DNA from: a virus
IMG/VR virus record: IMGVR_UViG_3300038856_000044
Location: 1 to 44,795 of that record
DNA: 44,795 nt
Strand: one strand, 5' to 3'
The notes under the pieces were generated by a model, which had not been told where the DNA came from, ran no database searches, and was given only the letters and a program-made list of their open reading frames with translations. Positions 22,798 through 29,604 of this stretch are shown one piece after another; the stretch's first letter is position 1; every line of letters begins with the position of its first letter. Position numbers and translations under genes: made by a program.

Positions 22798-23649
22798 TCA
22801 TTCAATTTTCGGGAACGATTCAGGGCTGCGCTCCTCGCCGCCGCGTTGCCATTTCAGATTCTTCAAAGGCGCATCCCGGCGGTAGGCGTTCCACGCCTTG
22901 ATGGTCAACGCTGCCAACTCGACAGCCGAGAGTTTCTCCCGGGCGTTGCGATTTGAACGCAGGCGTTCGCGAAGCAGATAGATTGGATCTCCATCGCCCT
23001 GATAATCACCGCTGACCAAATCAACAAAAAAGCGGTTCGCCAATGTTTTGTCGCTTTGCGCGAATCGAAAATGAAGGTACGCACAGATCCGAGGCGGCAA
23101 ATAGGTATTGATGATACCAGGGCCTTCTGTGACACTTTTCCGAATATCCGGCGTGGCATCAAGTAAATCGAGGCCCATTGGGCCAGTCAGCGTGATGCCT
23201 CGGCCACCACCCTGTACAAACGGATTCCGCCCTCGCTCGTTCGCGTGGTGCATTCGAATCACCGCAGCCAGCAGGTCGGGTCTAGCCTCGCCACGAATAG
23301 TTAACCAGTGAGCCAGAGAACGCGCTGCTACGTCATCCAGCTTCGCGAAAGTTTCTTCCGAATCGAATCCGTGGAGGATCAGCATCGGCACAGTCACACC
23401 GGACTCCACGATTGCATGACATCGGTGCTGTCCGTCAATCAGAGTTCCGTCACAGTTGAACATGAGCGGTTGCGAAATCACCCATTCACCATTTCGCATT
23501 GCTGTAGCAAGCCGTTCAATCCGACTCGCAACTACACGACGGTTCTTCTTGTTTGTTTTCAGGAATTCCCGTGCGACAGAGGGCGTAATGTGCCGTACCT
23601 CGCCACGCAAGTTCTCAGCACCCTTGATGTTCACAGTCTTTTTGGCCAT
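22798..23649 (-). CDS. ParB/sulfiredoxin-fold protein with DGQHR motif
   Basis: 283 residues (MAKKTVNIKGAENLRGEVRH), starting two bases after the preceding stop. Residues 20-110 have the ParB N-terminal/Srx-like layout: ATAMRNGEWVISQPLMFNCD followed by GTLIDGQHRCHAIVESG, with the invariant DGQHR, a region that binds CTP or ATP in ParB and may act as a nuclease in relatives. The C-terminal 150 residues are helical without a clear helix-turn-helix, so it is not a canonical chromosome-segregation ParB. Many phages encode such proteins without a known role. The two parS-like sites in this genome make its DNA specificity worth testing. Confidence 0.75.
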   Translation of the reverse strand: MAKKTVNIKGAENLRGEVRHITPSVAREFLKTNKKNRRVVASRIERLATAMRNGEWVISQPLMFNCDGTLIDGQHRCHAIVESGVTVPMLILHGFDSEETFAKLDDVAARSLAHWLTIRGEARPDLLAAVIRMHHANERGRNPFVQGGGRGITLTGPMGLDLLDATPDIRKSVTEGPGIINTYLPPRICAYLHFRFAQSDKTLANRFFVDLVSGDYQGDGDPIYLLRERLRSNRNAREKLSAVELAALTIKAWNAYRRDAPLKNLKWQRGGEERSPESFPKIE

Positions 23650-23892
23650 CTACTCAAACCCCCCAAGGTCGATGGACTCTCTTGCCCCCCGCTTGCCGCC
23701 CACGAGCCTGACCCCGAGGGCCACGGCCAGCCGGTGAGACAGTAACGTGCTCGGCACCTGGCCCTTCTTCTCGATTGCACGCAGGTTGCTCTCCGTACAG
23801 CCCACCTCGCGCGCCAACTCCCGCAGGCTCAGCCCGCGAGCCTCACGTAGTTGCTTTAACCGATCTCCGATCGACCCCGTCTGTGTTGCCAT
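23650..23892 (-). CDS. Cro/CI-like helix-turn-helix regulator
   Basis: 80 residues. Residues 8-60 (SIGDRLKQLREARGLSLREL, AREVGCTESNLRAIEKKGQV) are a standard HTH_3/XRE domain with Q-L-R-E-A-R-G-L-S and the recognition helix ESNLRAIEK. No separate dimerisation domain, so it is Cro-like in size. ATG at 23892 lies six bases after a predicted -10 (TACTCA), so its mRNA may be leaderless. It diverges from the HNH gene over a 22-bp inverted repeat, its likely operator. Confidence 0.8.
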   Translation of the reverse strand: MATQTGSIGDRLKQLREARGLSLRELAREVGCTESNLRAIEKKGQVPSTLLSHRLAVALGVRLVGGKRGARESIDLGGFE

Positions 23893-23898
23893 GCTACC

Positions 23899-23927
23899 TG
23901 AGTACCACGCATTATTTTTTGAGTCAA
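23899..23927 (-). promoter_or_regulatory. Predicted promoter of the XRE regulator
   Basis: On the minus strand TTGACT (23927-23922), 17 bases, TACTCA (23904-23899), then six bases to the ATG at 23892. The -10 is weak. The -35 overlaps the left half of the inverted repeat 23924-23945. Confidence 0.5.
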
Positions 23928-23945
23928 GCGCATTTTTGTGCTTGA
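23924..23945. promoter_or_regulatory. 22-bp operator-like inverted repeat
   Basis: TCAAGC (23924-23929), ten bases, GCTTGA (23940-23945): a 6-bp half-site pair overlapping both divergent -35 elements. The half-site centres are about 1.5 DNA turns apart, suiting a helix-turn-helix dimer such as the adjacent regulator. Confidence 0.6.
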
Positions 23946-23970
23946 CGCGCGTTACCGGATAGCCGATAGT
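23942..23970 (+). promoter_or_regulatory. Predicted promoter of the rightward early operon
   Basis: TTGACG (23942-23947), 17 bases, GATAGT (23965-23970), then six bases to the ATG at 23977, so transcription probably starts at or next to the start codon. The -35 overlaps the operator-like repeat, giving mutual repression with the leftward gene. Confidence 0.6.
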
Positions 23971-23976
23971 CGAAGC

Positions 23977-24384
23977 ATGGCGAAGAAGGAAGCCGATAGA
24001 CCGATTGTCTCATGTCGTGCGTGTGATGCAGACTTCCTGGGGGTTTCTGGGCTTGAGAAGTTTTGCGGCGGTTGCCATCCGTATTTGGTTCAGATCAACG
24101 TGATGGAACGAAAATCACCAAACGCTAGATGGAGAGCAAGGGCGGCTGTTACGAAGGCCATCAAGAATGAAATTCTTGTTCGGCCGGATCACTGTTCAAG
24201 GTGTGGGGGCGACAATAACGGCAAGGCTATTCATGCGCATCATGAAAGCTACGAACCAGATCAGAGGCTTAATGTGATATGGCTTTGCGCTTCGTGCCAT
24301 CGGAAACGCCACAACCCAGATCGCGAGAAGTTTCTTGAGAGCATCTGTGAATCTATCCGTAAAATGCGATCAATAAAGGCTTGA
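23977..24384 (+). CDS. HNH-type endonuclease-like zinc protein
   Basis: 135 residues from ATG at 23977; an in-frame opening 13 codons upstream lies across the promoter. N-terminal zinc knuckle VSCRACDADFLG and FCGGCHPYL; then HCSRCGGDNNGKAIHAHHES and WLCASCHRKRHNPDREKFLE give the C-x2-C...H-H...C-x2-C-H pattern of HNH nucleases, where His-His in AIHAHHESY is the catalytic His pair. Typical HNH domains have Asn/His at the last position (here CHRKRHN). First gene of the rightward operon, so expressed early. Could cleave host or phage DNA, or assist packaging. Confidence 0.75.
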   Translation: MAKKEADRPIVSCRACDADFLGVSGLEKFCGGCHPYLVQINVMERKSPNARWRARAAVTKAIKNEILVRPDHCSRCGGDNNGKAIHAHHESYEPDQRLNVIWLCASCHRKRHNPDREKFLESICESIRKMRSIKA

Positions 24385-24502
24385 GTACGCCGAATTCCTG
24401 CCGATAGAGTGGGAAACCAGTGAGGAGATGCTAGCCATGAACATGGATGAGTCCTTGAGGGACGACCTGCCGAAGAATAGGGCCAGCGAAGGAGGTGAAG
24501 GG

Positions 24503-24742
24503 ATGGCAATTGACGGAGCTGCCGAGGCTGAAGAGGCGCGCGTTAGCCGGATCGTTCGGCGAGTAGTCGAACGCCTTGAAGACAAGGGGTACACAAATTC
24601 ACTCCGCGACCAGTTCGCGATGGCGGCGCTGACCGCAGCGTACGATTCAGACGGGCCACTCTCTTTCACGGAAGAAGCCCACCGTGCCTACGAGATCGCC
24701 GACGCCATGCTGTGGGCCCGTGAGCAGCGGAGGGAGGGGTGA
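24503..24742 (+). CDS. Small conserved early protein
   Basis: 79 residues from ATG at 24503, chosen because GGAGG lies seven bases upstream; an in-frame ATG at 24437 with GAGGAG is the alternative and would add 22 residues. Helical with RIVRRVVERLEDKGYTNSLR near the start and HRAYEIADAMLWAREQRREG at the end, a tail shape common among phage proteins. Coupled to the next gene by TGATG. Function unknown. Confidence 0.65.
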   Translation: MAIDGAAEAEEARVSRIVRRVVERLEDKGYTNSLRDQFAMAALTAAYDSDGPLSFTEEAHRAYEIADAMLWAREQRREG

Positions 24743-24930
24743 TGCGGAAGCCGAGGCCGTTTCCGTTCTACGGAATCAAGATTGCAGGTATCGAGCGTCC
24801 GCTAGGCCGTCTGGAAGTCTGGATGTGTTTCGGCACCGATTACCTTTGGCTGAACTTGCCTCAAGCCCGCCGCCTCCGCGCATGGCTCGACAAGGCCATC
24901 GCGTGGATGGAAGAGAAGGAGGCGAAGTGA
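24742..24930 (+). CDS. Small early protein
   Basis: 62 residues (MRKPRPFPFYGIKIAGIERP). TGATG overlaps on both sides. The N-terminal half is beta (RLEVWMCFGTDYLWLNL) and the C-terminal half a basic helix (ARRLRAWLDKAIAWMEEKEA). No family recognised. Confidence 0.6.
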   Translation: MRKPRPFPFYGIKIAGIERPLGRLEVWMCFGTDYLWLNLPQARRLRAWLDKAIAWMEEKEAK

Positions 24931-25193
24931 TGGCAAAATGTGGAGCGATCGTGTCTAGGCTTGGCGGTGCCGGGTTTGGCTCTGAATCATGCGACGTGGA
25001 ACGAGCGCCAGATTCTCCATTCTGTCAAGCACACTCAGAAGTCCACTCCCTCCGCACCGAACTCGCCGCAGCACGGGAGGCGTTGGGTGACGCGGCAGAT
25101 CATCTCGCAGGGGCCGCCGGCCTCACGCCCGGAGATCAAATAAAGATCGCAGTCGCCAGCTCGGTGCTCCGCGCGGCGATGGAGGCGAAGTGA
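24930..25193 (+). CDS. Small protein sharing a C-terminal module with the 29.1 kb gene
   Basis: 87 residues from ATG at 24930 on a TGATG overlap; larger upstream openings are shadows of the previous genes. The N-terminus (MAKCGAIVSRLGGAG) has Cys and His near residues 4-40 (ESCDVERAPDSPFCQAH). A heptad segment (LRTELAAAREALGDAADHLA) leads into GAAGLTPGDQIKIA. The same ADHLAGAxGLTPGDQIKI block occurs in the 127-residue protein at 29067-29450, which has a different N-terminus. Confidence 0.65.
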   Translation: MAKCGAIVSRLGGAGFGSESCDVERAPDSPFCQAHSEVHSLRTELAAAREALGDAADHLAGAAGLTPGDQIKIAVASSVLRAAMEAK

Positions 25194-25570
25194 TGACCCA
25201 TCCCTACCCGACCCGATGCGATCTGGACCATTTGGAACGTCAGGGCGTCCACGAACTGGCCCGCCGCGTATGGGATCTGGAGCGCGCGATCGGTATCTCG
25301 AACATCGCCCGCGAATCGCTCCGCAAGGAACGCGACCGCTACCATGACCTTGCTCTGTATCTCGCACAGGAGGGCGGCAACTACTGCGAGGCGTGCCGTG
25401 GGACGGGGCTGGACATCAGTTTTGTGCTCAATGGCGATCAACTCGGGGGCTGGACCGATGACGAGATCCGCGCACAGGCGCTCGCCGATGAGTTTGACGG
25501 GGCCTGTACCGAGCCATGCGACGCGCCCACCTGCTTCGAGGGGTGGGACGCGGGAAAGGAGTGGAGATGA
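25193..25570 (+). CDS. CxxCxGxG-type zinc protein
   Basis: 125 residues from ATG at 25193 (TGATG overlap). Residues 1-55 are helical (RVWDLERAIGISNIARESLR); YCEACRGTGLDISF carries the DnaJ-like C-x2-C-x-G-x-G knuckle, and a second Cys pair follows (EPCDAPTCFEGW). Similar tandem-zinc early proteins are common in phages. No role assigned. Confidence 0.65.
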   Translation: MTHPYPTRCDLDHLERQGVHELARRVWDLERAIGISNIARESLRKERDRYHDLALYLAQEGGNYCEACRGTGLDISFVLNGDQLGGWTDDEIRAQALADEFDGACTEPCDAPTCFEGWDAGKEWR

Positions 25571-25935
25571 GTACTGATGTTGAACAGAAATTGGTCGAAT
25601 CTTTGGATGTACTCACTCGGTATGCCCAGCAAGGTGCGGATTTCGCTGTTGAACAGTCACCGCTCGTTGCACAGGAAATTGTGTATTTCGGTATCGTCGA
25701 AGGCGCAATGACTGCCATTGGCGGTTTGCTCTGCGTGTGGCTGACGTATCGGATTCACAAGTGGATCATGTACGCAGAGCATGACAGAGAGTCGATGGAG
25801 GAATTTGTTTACATACCGGCTGCGTTACTCGGTCTTCTGGGCGTTGGATTCGTGTATAACGGCCTGCTGTGCGCATTCAAGGCAATTGTAGCGCCACGAC
25901 TCTTCGTCTTAGAGCGACTAGGAGAATTGCTGTGA
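25567..25935 (+). CDS. Two-helix phage membrane protein
   Basis: 122 residues from ATG at 25567 (ATGA overlap). Hydrophobic segments EGAMTAIGGLLCVWLTYRI and FVYIPAALLGLLGVGFVYNG flank an acidic loop; the C-terminus AIVAPRLFVLERLGELL is a known-looking tail of a widespread small phage membrane protein family. Function unknown; holin-like topology, but in an early operon. Confidence 0.65.
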   Translation: MSTDVEQKLVESLDVLTRYAQQGADFAVEQSPLVAQEIVYFGIVEGAMTAIGGLLCVWLTYRIHKWIMYAEHDRESMEEFVYIPAALLGLLGVGFVYNGLLCAFKAIVAPRLFVLERLGELL

Positions 25936-26078
25936 GTAGCCACGCCTGGGCCATCTTCTGGGAGATCGCCGCGCACGTCGCGCTGATCGGGTTCCCTGCG
26001 CTGGGGCTGACGCTGCTCATTTGTCTGTGCAAGAGCGCCGCGATGGATTCGCGGTACGAGGAAAGGAATCGCCGATGA
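25932..26078 (+). CDS. Small single-helix membrane protein
   Basis: 48 residues from GTG at 25932 (MSSHAWAIFWEIAAHVALIG), GTGA overlapping the preceding stop. One long hydrophobic segment, then a basic cytosolic tail (SAAMDSRYEERNRR). Confidence 0.6.
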   Translation: MSSHAWAIFWEIAAHVALIGFPALGLTLLICLCKSAAMDSRYEERNRR

Positions 26079-26770
26079 GCGAGAACAATCGAATGGAGTG
26101 GACCTACCTAGACCGATCCGAATGGCGATTCTCGCCTGACGAGCCAGATGCCATCCAATGGAGCGATGACTACACGGGCTTTCGGTGCCGTATCCAAAGA
26201 AACCATTCTGGAGCGCTGTGCGGCTACGTCGGCTTCCCGGAGCATCACCCACTTTTCGGGCTCGACTACCGGGACTCGCTTCGGATGCCGGACGGATGGG
26301 AGGACTCCAAGCTGATCGGAGATGACCGCGTTGGCATCGTGGATGCCCTACTCCATGCCTGTCGCGAGGACAAGGCGAATGTCAGCGTCGGGGTATATTT
26401 TGACGCGCACGGCGGGCTGACCTACTCCGACTCGACTGGAGACTCCGCCGAAACGATCCTGTCCGATCACCCGGACGTGGATATGGATCGGCTCACGGCC
26501 TACCTGGAAAATCTCAAGCGCGAGCCTTGGAAGGTCGGCGCGTGGGTCCTGCCGGATGGTGGACACGAGCGGTCCTGGTGGCTCGGGTTCGACTGCTCCC
26601 ACTACGGCGACATCTATCCCGGCGATCGGTACGGATTCAATGAGGGCTACTACAAGGACCGTGGCTACGTCGAGGCTCAAGTCACGAGTCTAGCCGCCCA
26701 ATGCAAGCGGCTCGTCGAAATGATCGAAGACGGTACGACTGAGATCGTGAAGCGGGAGGAATCCGAATGA
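26075..26770 (+). CDS. Conserved early protein, relative of the 184-residue gene at 15 kb
   Basis: 231 residues from ATG at 26075 with GAGGAAAGG upstream. Acidic and Trp, Tyr, His rich. The first half carries GYVGFPEHHPLFGLDY and the middle VYFDAHGGLTYSDSTGD, like the core of the 15.0-15.6 kb product. Cys and His residues in the last third (GFDCSHYGDIYPGDRYGFN) could chelate metal. The C-terminus is a helix (SLAAQCKRLVEMIEDGT). Probably a duplicate family member with diverged ends; function unknown. Confidence 0.7.
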   Translation: MSENNRMEWTYLDRSEWRFSPDEPDAIQWSDDYTGFRCRIQRNHSGALCGYVGFPEHHPLFGLDYRDSLRMPDGWEDSKLIGDDRVGIVDALLHACREDKANVSVGVYFDAHGGLTYSDSTGDSAETILSDHPDVDMDRLTAYLENLKREPWKVGAWVLPDGGHERSWWLGFDCSHYGDIYPGDRYGFNEGYYKDRGYVEAQVTSLAAQCKRLVEMIEDGTTEIVKREESE

Positions 26771-27078
26771 TCCGCCGCCTACTCCGTAAGCCGCTGGCCG
26801 AAGCCGAACGCCGACTGGCCGTCGCCCTCGGCCCGCTGATCGCCGAACGCCCCGGCGACGACTACGAGCTGCGCCGCGTCTGCATGTACCCGGATTGCCG
26901 CGCACAGGTCGGTCCGACGAACACCCGTCCCCGCGAATGGGGCGAGCCGCGTGTCGAGGAGTCGCACGGAATTTGCGCGTCGTGCTGGGTCGAGCATCAC
27001 TCGGGGCGTACGACGCTGGAATTGGATATTGACGATTTTGGGCAGGGTGCCCAGAACGTGGCCCGGTTGGTGAAGTGA
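26767..27078 (+). CDS. Small zinc-binding protein
   Basis: 103 residues, ATGA overlap with the preceding gene. Basic N-terminus (MIRRLLRKPLAEAERRLAVA); CMYPDCRAQVG and ICASCWVEHHSG give a C-x4-C...C-x2-C-x3-H-H site. Acidic C-terminus. Last gene before a 180-base gap; nucleic-acid binding is likely, specific role unknown. Confidence 0.65.
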   Translation: MIRRLLRKPLAEAERRLAVALGPLIAERPGDDYELRRVCMYPDCRAQVGPTNTRPREWGEPRVEESHGICASCWVEHHSGRTTLELDIDDFGQGAQNVARLVK

Positions 27079-27116
27079 AAGATGGGGATCTTCCGCATGG
27101 AGCACCGATCGCATCA

Positions 27117-27149
27117 CAGGCAGTGGGTCCGTTTCTAACTGACTGCCTG
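27117..27149 (+). other. Hairpin in the 27.08-27.27 kb gap
   Basis: CAGGCAGT (27117-27124) and ACTGCCTG (27142-27149) pair perfectly over a 17-base loop; a second small palindrome ACAACGGTCGTTGT follows at 27165-27178. No U-tract, so terminator function is doubtful. No other gene or clear promoter in this gap. Confidence 0.45.
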
Positions 27150-27268
27150 AGGTGGCCCGCACTGACAACGGTCGTTGTTGGGGGGACGCGGGTTGGCCTT
27201 TGAATTTCGCGCGTGTGCGCGGAGTATGACCGAAACAGAGATCGAAACCGAAACAGAAAGTGAAACCG

Positions 27269-27772
27269 ATGCCGAAAATGTCAGAGATCAATGTGCAGAA
27301 GAGCCGCTATTTCAAAGTGGCAGACTTGACCGAAGCGACGGGGCAGCCCTGGGCGAAGGCTCAGCTTCCCGTGGTGATCGAAAGCGCCGAGATTGGCGAG
27401 TACCCGTCCGACGATGGGAAGCCCGCCGAGGACGCGTTTTTCATCTACTTCAAGGGCCACGAGAAGCCGCTGGGATGCAACCTCACGAATCGGAAGGTAC
27501 TCGCTGGCATCGTCGGCAATGACGCCGAGTGGGACACGGAAACGCTGGCCGGAACCCATCTCATCGTCTACGCAGAGGCCACGTCGATGGGTACGGGCGT
27601 CCGGCTGCGATACGACGCCGATGCCGACAGCAAGCGGCTCGATGAGGAGCACGAGCAGCGGCAGCGACAGCCGAAGGTGGGGAACGATCCCGTCCATGAC
27701 GACGAGCCGCCGCCGCATACGGATGCGGATGCTGGACCGCCTGCGGAGGATGACGGGGAAATTCCGTTTTGA
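27269..27772 (+). CDS. SSB-like single-stranded DNA-binding protein
   Basis: 167 residues from ATG at 27269 (MPKMSEINVQKSRYFKVADL); a GTG three codons upstream is possible. Layout RYFKVADLTEATGQPWAKAQ, FFIYFKGHEKPLGCNLTNRK and LIVYAEATSMGTGVRLRYDA fits a beta-barrel family of small phage DNA-binding proteins, in which the N-L-T-N-R-K loop contacts DNA. The C-terminus is long, acidic and proline-rich and ends DGEIPF, the signature tail by which SSB proteins recruit partners. It would coat single strands during replication or recombination. No recombinase neighbours it. Confidence 0.7.
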   Translation: MPKMSEINVQKSRYFKVADLTEATGQPWAKAQLPVVIESAEIGEYPSDDGKPAEDAFFIYFKGHEKPLGCNLTNRKVLAGIVGNDAEWDTETLAGTHLIVYAEATSMGTGVRLRYDADADSKRLDEEHEQRQRQPKVGNDPVHDDEPPPHTDADAGPPAEDDGEIPF

Positions 27773-27778
27773 CGGCCG

Positions 27779-27906
27779 GGGGTACTGCGGGAGTTAGCCC
27801 AATGGGCCGCTAGCACGCTTCCGTAGTACCCCACACTTCCATCGGCCCTTTCACGGGGTCGAGGGATGGGGCGCGTGGGGACCCTCCTTCGCGCGCGTCC
27901 CATCCC
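27779..27906 (+). ncRNA. Two strong hairpins between ssb-like gene and next gene (candidate structured RNA)
   Basis: GGGGTACTGCGGGA (27779-27792) pairs with TTCCGTAGTACCCC (27819-27832) as a 14-bp stem with two G-T pairs around a 26-base loop that can itself fold (GCCC-AAT-GGGC). A second stem GGGATGGGGCGCG (27863-27875) pairs with CGCGTCCCATCCC (27894-27906) and abuts the ribosome site GAAGGAG. It is not a tRNA: 54 bases, no T arm. May control the downstream gene or stabilise mRNA. Confidence 0.5.
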
Positions 27907-27919
27907 GAAGGAGATTGGT

Positions 27920-28198
27920 ATGGGTAAGTTTGGAGAACCGATCGAGCGCAGGACATCGGATTCAACCGTGCGCGCCTACGGTGGACATCTTGTGATCGCA
28001 ACAAGCGGTAATGAGCACACCGATCGCATCGTTGAGACGTACAACGCCCTAGAAGGCATCGACGACCCGGGGGCGTTCATGATGGCTGCGCGCGATGTAG
28101 CGAAGCATTCGCCTCCTAGGTCGTTTTTGGCAGATCCGATCATGGGAGAAGCGATTGCCCGCCTCCGCTCCATGCTCCCGGCCGAGGACGACGAATGA
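27920..28198 (+). CDS. Small protein with GIDDP...FM motif (paralogue of 28.7 kb gene)
   Basis: 92 residues from ATG at 27920 (MGKFGEPIERRTSDSTVRAY), GAAGGAG upstream right after the hairpin. ETYNALEGIDDPGAFMMAAR in the middle and a tail ending AIARLRSMLPAEDDE. The 112-residue protein at 28729-29067 has the same MxGKFxEP start, GIDDPEVFM and SMLPEE end. A family of such DUF-type phage proteins exists with no known role. Confidence 0.65.
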   Translation: MGKFGEPIERRTSDSTVRAYGGHLVIATSGNEHTDRIVETYNALEGIDDPGAFMMAARDVAKHSPPRSFLADPIMGEAIARLRSMLPAEDDE

Positions 28199-28392
28199 GC
28201 ACGAATGCACAGGAAACGCTGGCTGATGCCGCATGGGTTCGGAAGCACGTAGCCGAGGGGGAGGACCCGGTGGAGCTTCTGACTCGCAAACGGCTCAATG
28301 ACCGGCTCGAGCACTCGCAGCGGCAGAAGGACTATTGGGAGGGCCAGATCCTCGCGTGCGAGAAGGCGCTGGACAAGTTGGACAAGGCATGA
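28195..28392 (+). CDS. Small helical early protein
   Basis: 65 residues, ATGA overlap (MSTNAQETLADAAWVRKHVA). Charged helices with a coiled-coil end (RLEHSQRQKDYWEGQILACE). Coupled to the next gene by ATGAGC overlap. No family recognised. Confidence 0.6.
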   Translation: MSTNAQETLADAAWVRKHVAEGEDPVELLTRKRLNDRLEHSQRQKDYWEGQILACEKALDKLDKA

Positions 28393-28520
28393 GCGAAGAA
28401 TACGAGTTGATCCACTTCGACGGCCCCGACCGATGCCATGAGGGTTGCGGTTCGATCGAGTTCGAGTTGAACGAACACGGGGAAAAGGTCTGCGCCAAGT
28501 GCGGCGCGTGGTGGGAATAG
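28389..28520 (+). CDS. Small zinc-ribbon protein (43 residues)
   Basis: Starts at ATG 28389 on an ATGA overlap. DRCHEGCGSIEFEL and KVCAKCGAWWE form a C-x3-C...C-x2-C ribbon. Minimal size for a zinc ribbon; probably an accessory to a larger complex. Confidence 0.6.
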   Translation: MSEEYELIHFDGPDRCHEGCGSIEFELNEHGEKVCAKCGAWWE

Positions 28521-28542
28521 CGCATAGCGCGGGGAGAAGGTT

Positions 28543-28719
28543 ATGGACCCGGAATACAGCAAGTGTAGATGGTGCGGACGACAGAAAAAGGGCAACGCGG
28601 GCGACTACTACCACGAGAAGGCGTGTCATCGGAGAGATGTGATCCGACGCATGGAGATCGAAGGCAGAACGAAAGAGCTTGAGCGAGAACTTGAGAAGGC
28701 ATCCGACACAGGCGATTAG
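28543..28719 (+). CDS. Small zinc-finger-like protein (58 residues)
   Basis: ATG at 28543 with GGGGAGAAGG upstream (MDPEYSKCRWCGRQKKGNAG). KCRWCGRQ and YYHEKACHRRD give C-x2-C...H-x3-C-H ligands; the second half is a basic-acidic helix (IRRMEIEGRTKELERELEKA). Not overlapping neighbours, with a good ribosome site, so likely real. Confidence 0.6.
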   Translation: MDPEYSKCRWCGRQKKGNAGDYYHEKACHRRDVIRRMEIEGRTKELERELEKASDTGD

Positions 28720-28728
28720 GGAGGATTG

Positions 28729-29067
28729 ATGGCAGGAAAATTCGCAGAGCCGTGGACTTGCTACGTCGGAATGGTGCGCGGTAGGGAAATCCCGTTCTTG
28801 CAGGGTGCGGATGGCGAAGGTGAATTCGATGCAATCATCGCATCCCAAGACGAACGTGGCACCAGCCCGCTAGATCCAGACGAAGTGCAGAGACGACTCC
28901 GCCGCGCCGCAGCCTGCGTCAACGCCCTTGCCGGGATCGACGACCCGGAGGTGTTCATGCGTCTCCTGCGAAATGTCGCGTCCGACCGAGACGTTGTCTT
29001 CAACGGATCAATGGACGCGATCCGCGCATGGTCGGCGCTCTGCTCGATGCTGCCGGAGGAGAGGTGA
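28729..29067 (+). CDS. Small protein with GIDDP...FM motif (paralogue of 27.9 kb gene)
   Basis: 112 residues from ATG at 28729 (MAGKFAEPWTCYVGMVRGRE) with GGGAGG upstream. GIDDPEVFMRLLRNVASDRD and ALCSMLPEE match the product at 27920-28198; the N-terminal half differs. Coupled by TGATG to the next gene. Confidence 0.65.
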   Translation: MAGKFAEPWTCYVGMVRGREIPFLQGADGEGEFDAIIASQDERGTSPLDPDEVQRRLRRAAACVNALAGIDDPEVFMRLLRNVASDRDVVFNGSMDAIRAWSALCSMLPEER

Positions 29068-29450
29068 TGCCGGAACCGATCACAGCAATCTGCGGCTGCC
29101 TGGAATGCTGCGGCGCACACCACGAAGACTGCCCTGTGCGGCTTCAAGTGAGCCAGCTACGCGAGGAGATCGGAGAGGTCCGCACCGACAACGAGCGGCT
29201 GAAGCGGGATTTGGAGGAGGCGAAGGCCAGCGCGGCGGTGGAGAATAGCAACCGTGAGGTGTTCGATACGGGACGTAGGGAATGGAGAGCCCGCGCCGAA
29301 TCCTTCAAGCGCGAACGGGACGAGGCGCGCGAGGCTTTAAGTGACGCCGCAGATCATCTGGCAGGGGCTACTGGCCTGACGCCTGGGGACCAAATCAAGA
29401 TCGACGAAGCTTGCGCGGCGATGGAGGGAACAAAGGATGAAACAGATTAA
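29067..29450 (+). CDS. Cys-rich coiled-coil protein sharing C-terminal module with 24.9 kb gene
   Basis: 127 residues (MPEPITAICGCLECCGAHHE). Five Cys and two His in the first 25 residues suggest a zinc or disulfide cluster; then a long charged coiled coil (RLKRDLEEAKASAAVENSNR) and the ADHLAGATGLTPGDQIKID block. The shared block suggests a common partner for two otherwise different proteins. Confidence 0.65.
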   Translation: MPEPITAICGCLECCGAHHEDCPVRLQVSQLREEIGEVRTDNERLKRDLEEAKASAAVENSNREVFDTGRREWRARAESFKRERDEAREALSDAADHLAGATGLTPGDQIKIDEACAAMEGTKDETD

Positions 29451-29604
29451 TGTAGACACCCTCAGAGCAAAGGCGGATCTGCTCCGATCGGCAGGGGAAT
29501 CACGAGTCACATGTCGAGCACTAGCCATTGTCTATGACGACATAGCACAAGTGCTCGACGCCATGCTCGCCGCGAGAGCGAAGGGGGAACAGGGGGATGG
29601 GTGA
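29437..29604 (+). CDS. Small helical protein (55 residues)
   Basis: ATG at 29437 (MKQINVDTLRAKADLLRSAG), overlapping the previous gene by 14 bases and the next by eight. Contains AGESRVTCRALAIVYDDIAQ. No family recognised; supported by coding pattern and overlap style. Confidence 0.55.
   Translation: MKQINVDTLRAKADLLRSAGESRVTCRALAIVYDDIAQVLDAMLAARAKGEQGDG

Noticed and set aside
22798-23649. Canonical chromosome-partition ParB
   Set aside because: It has the N-terminal ParB/Srx region with DGQHR but no clear helix-turn-helix and no parA neighbour.
27175-27522. Open frame starting with Thr-Glu repeats before the SSB-like gene
   Set aside because: It overlaps the SSB-like gene in another frame and becomes shadow sequence after about 20 residues.
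27779-27832. tRNA-like outline with paired ends and a D-arm-like middle
   Set aside because: Only 54 bases, no anticodon or T arm can be drawn, and the ends form a continuous stem. I kept it as a structured element.
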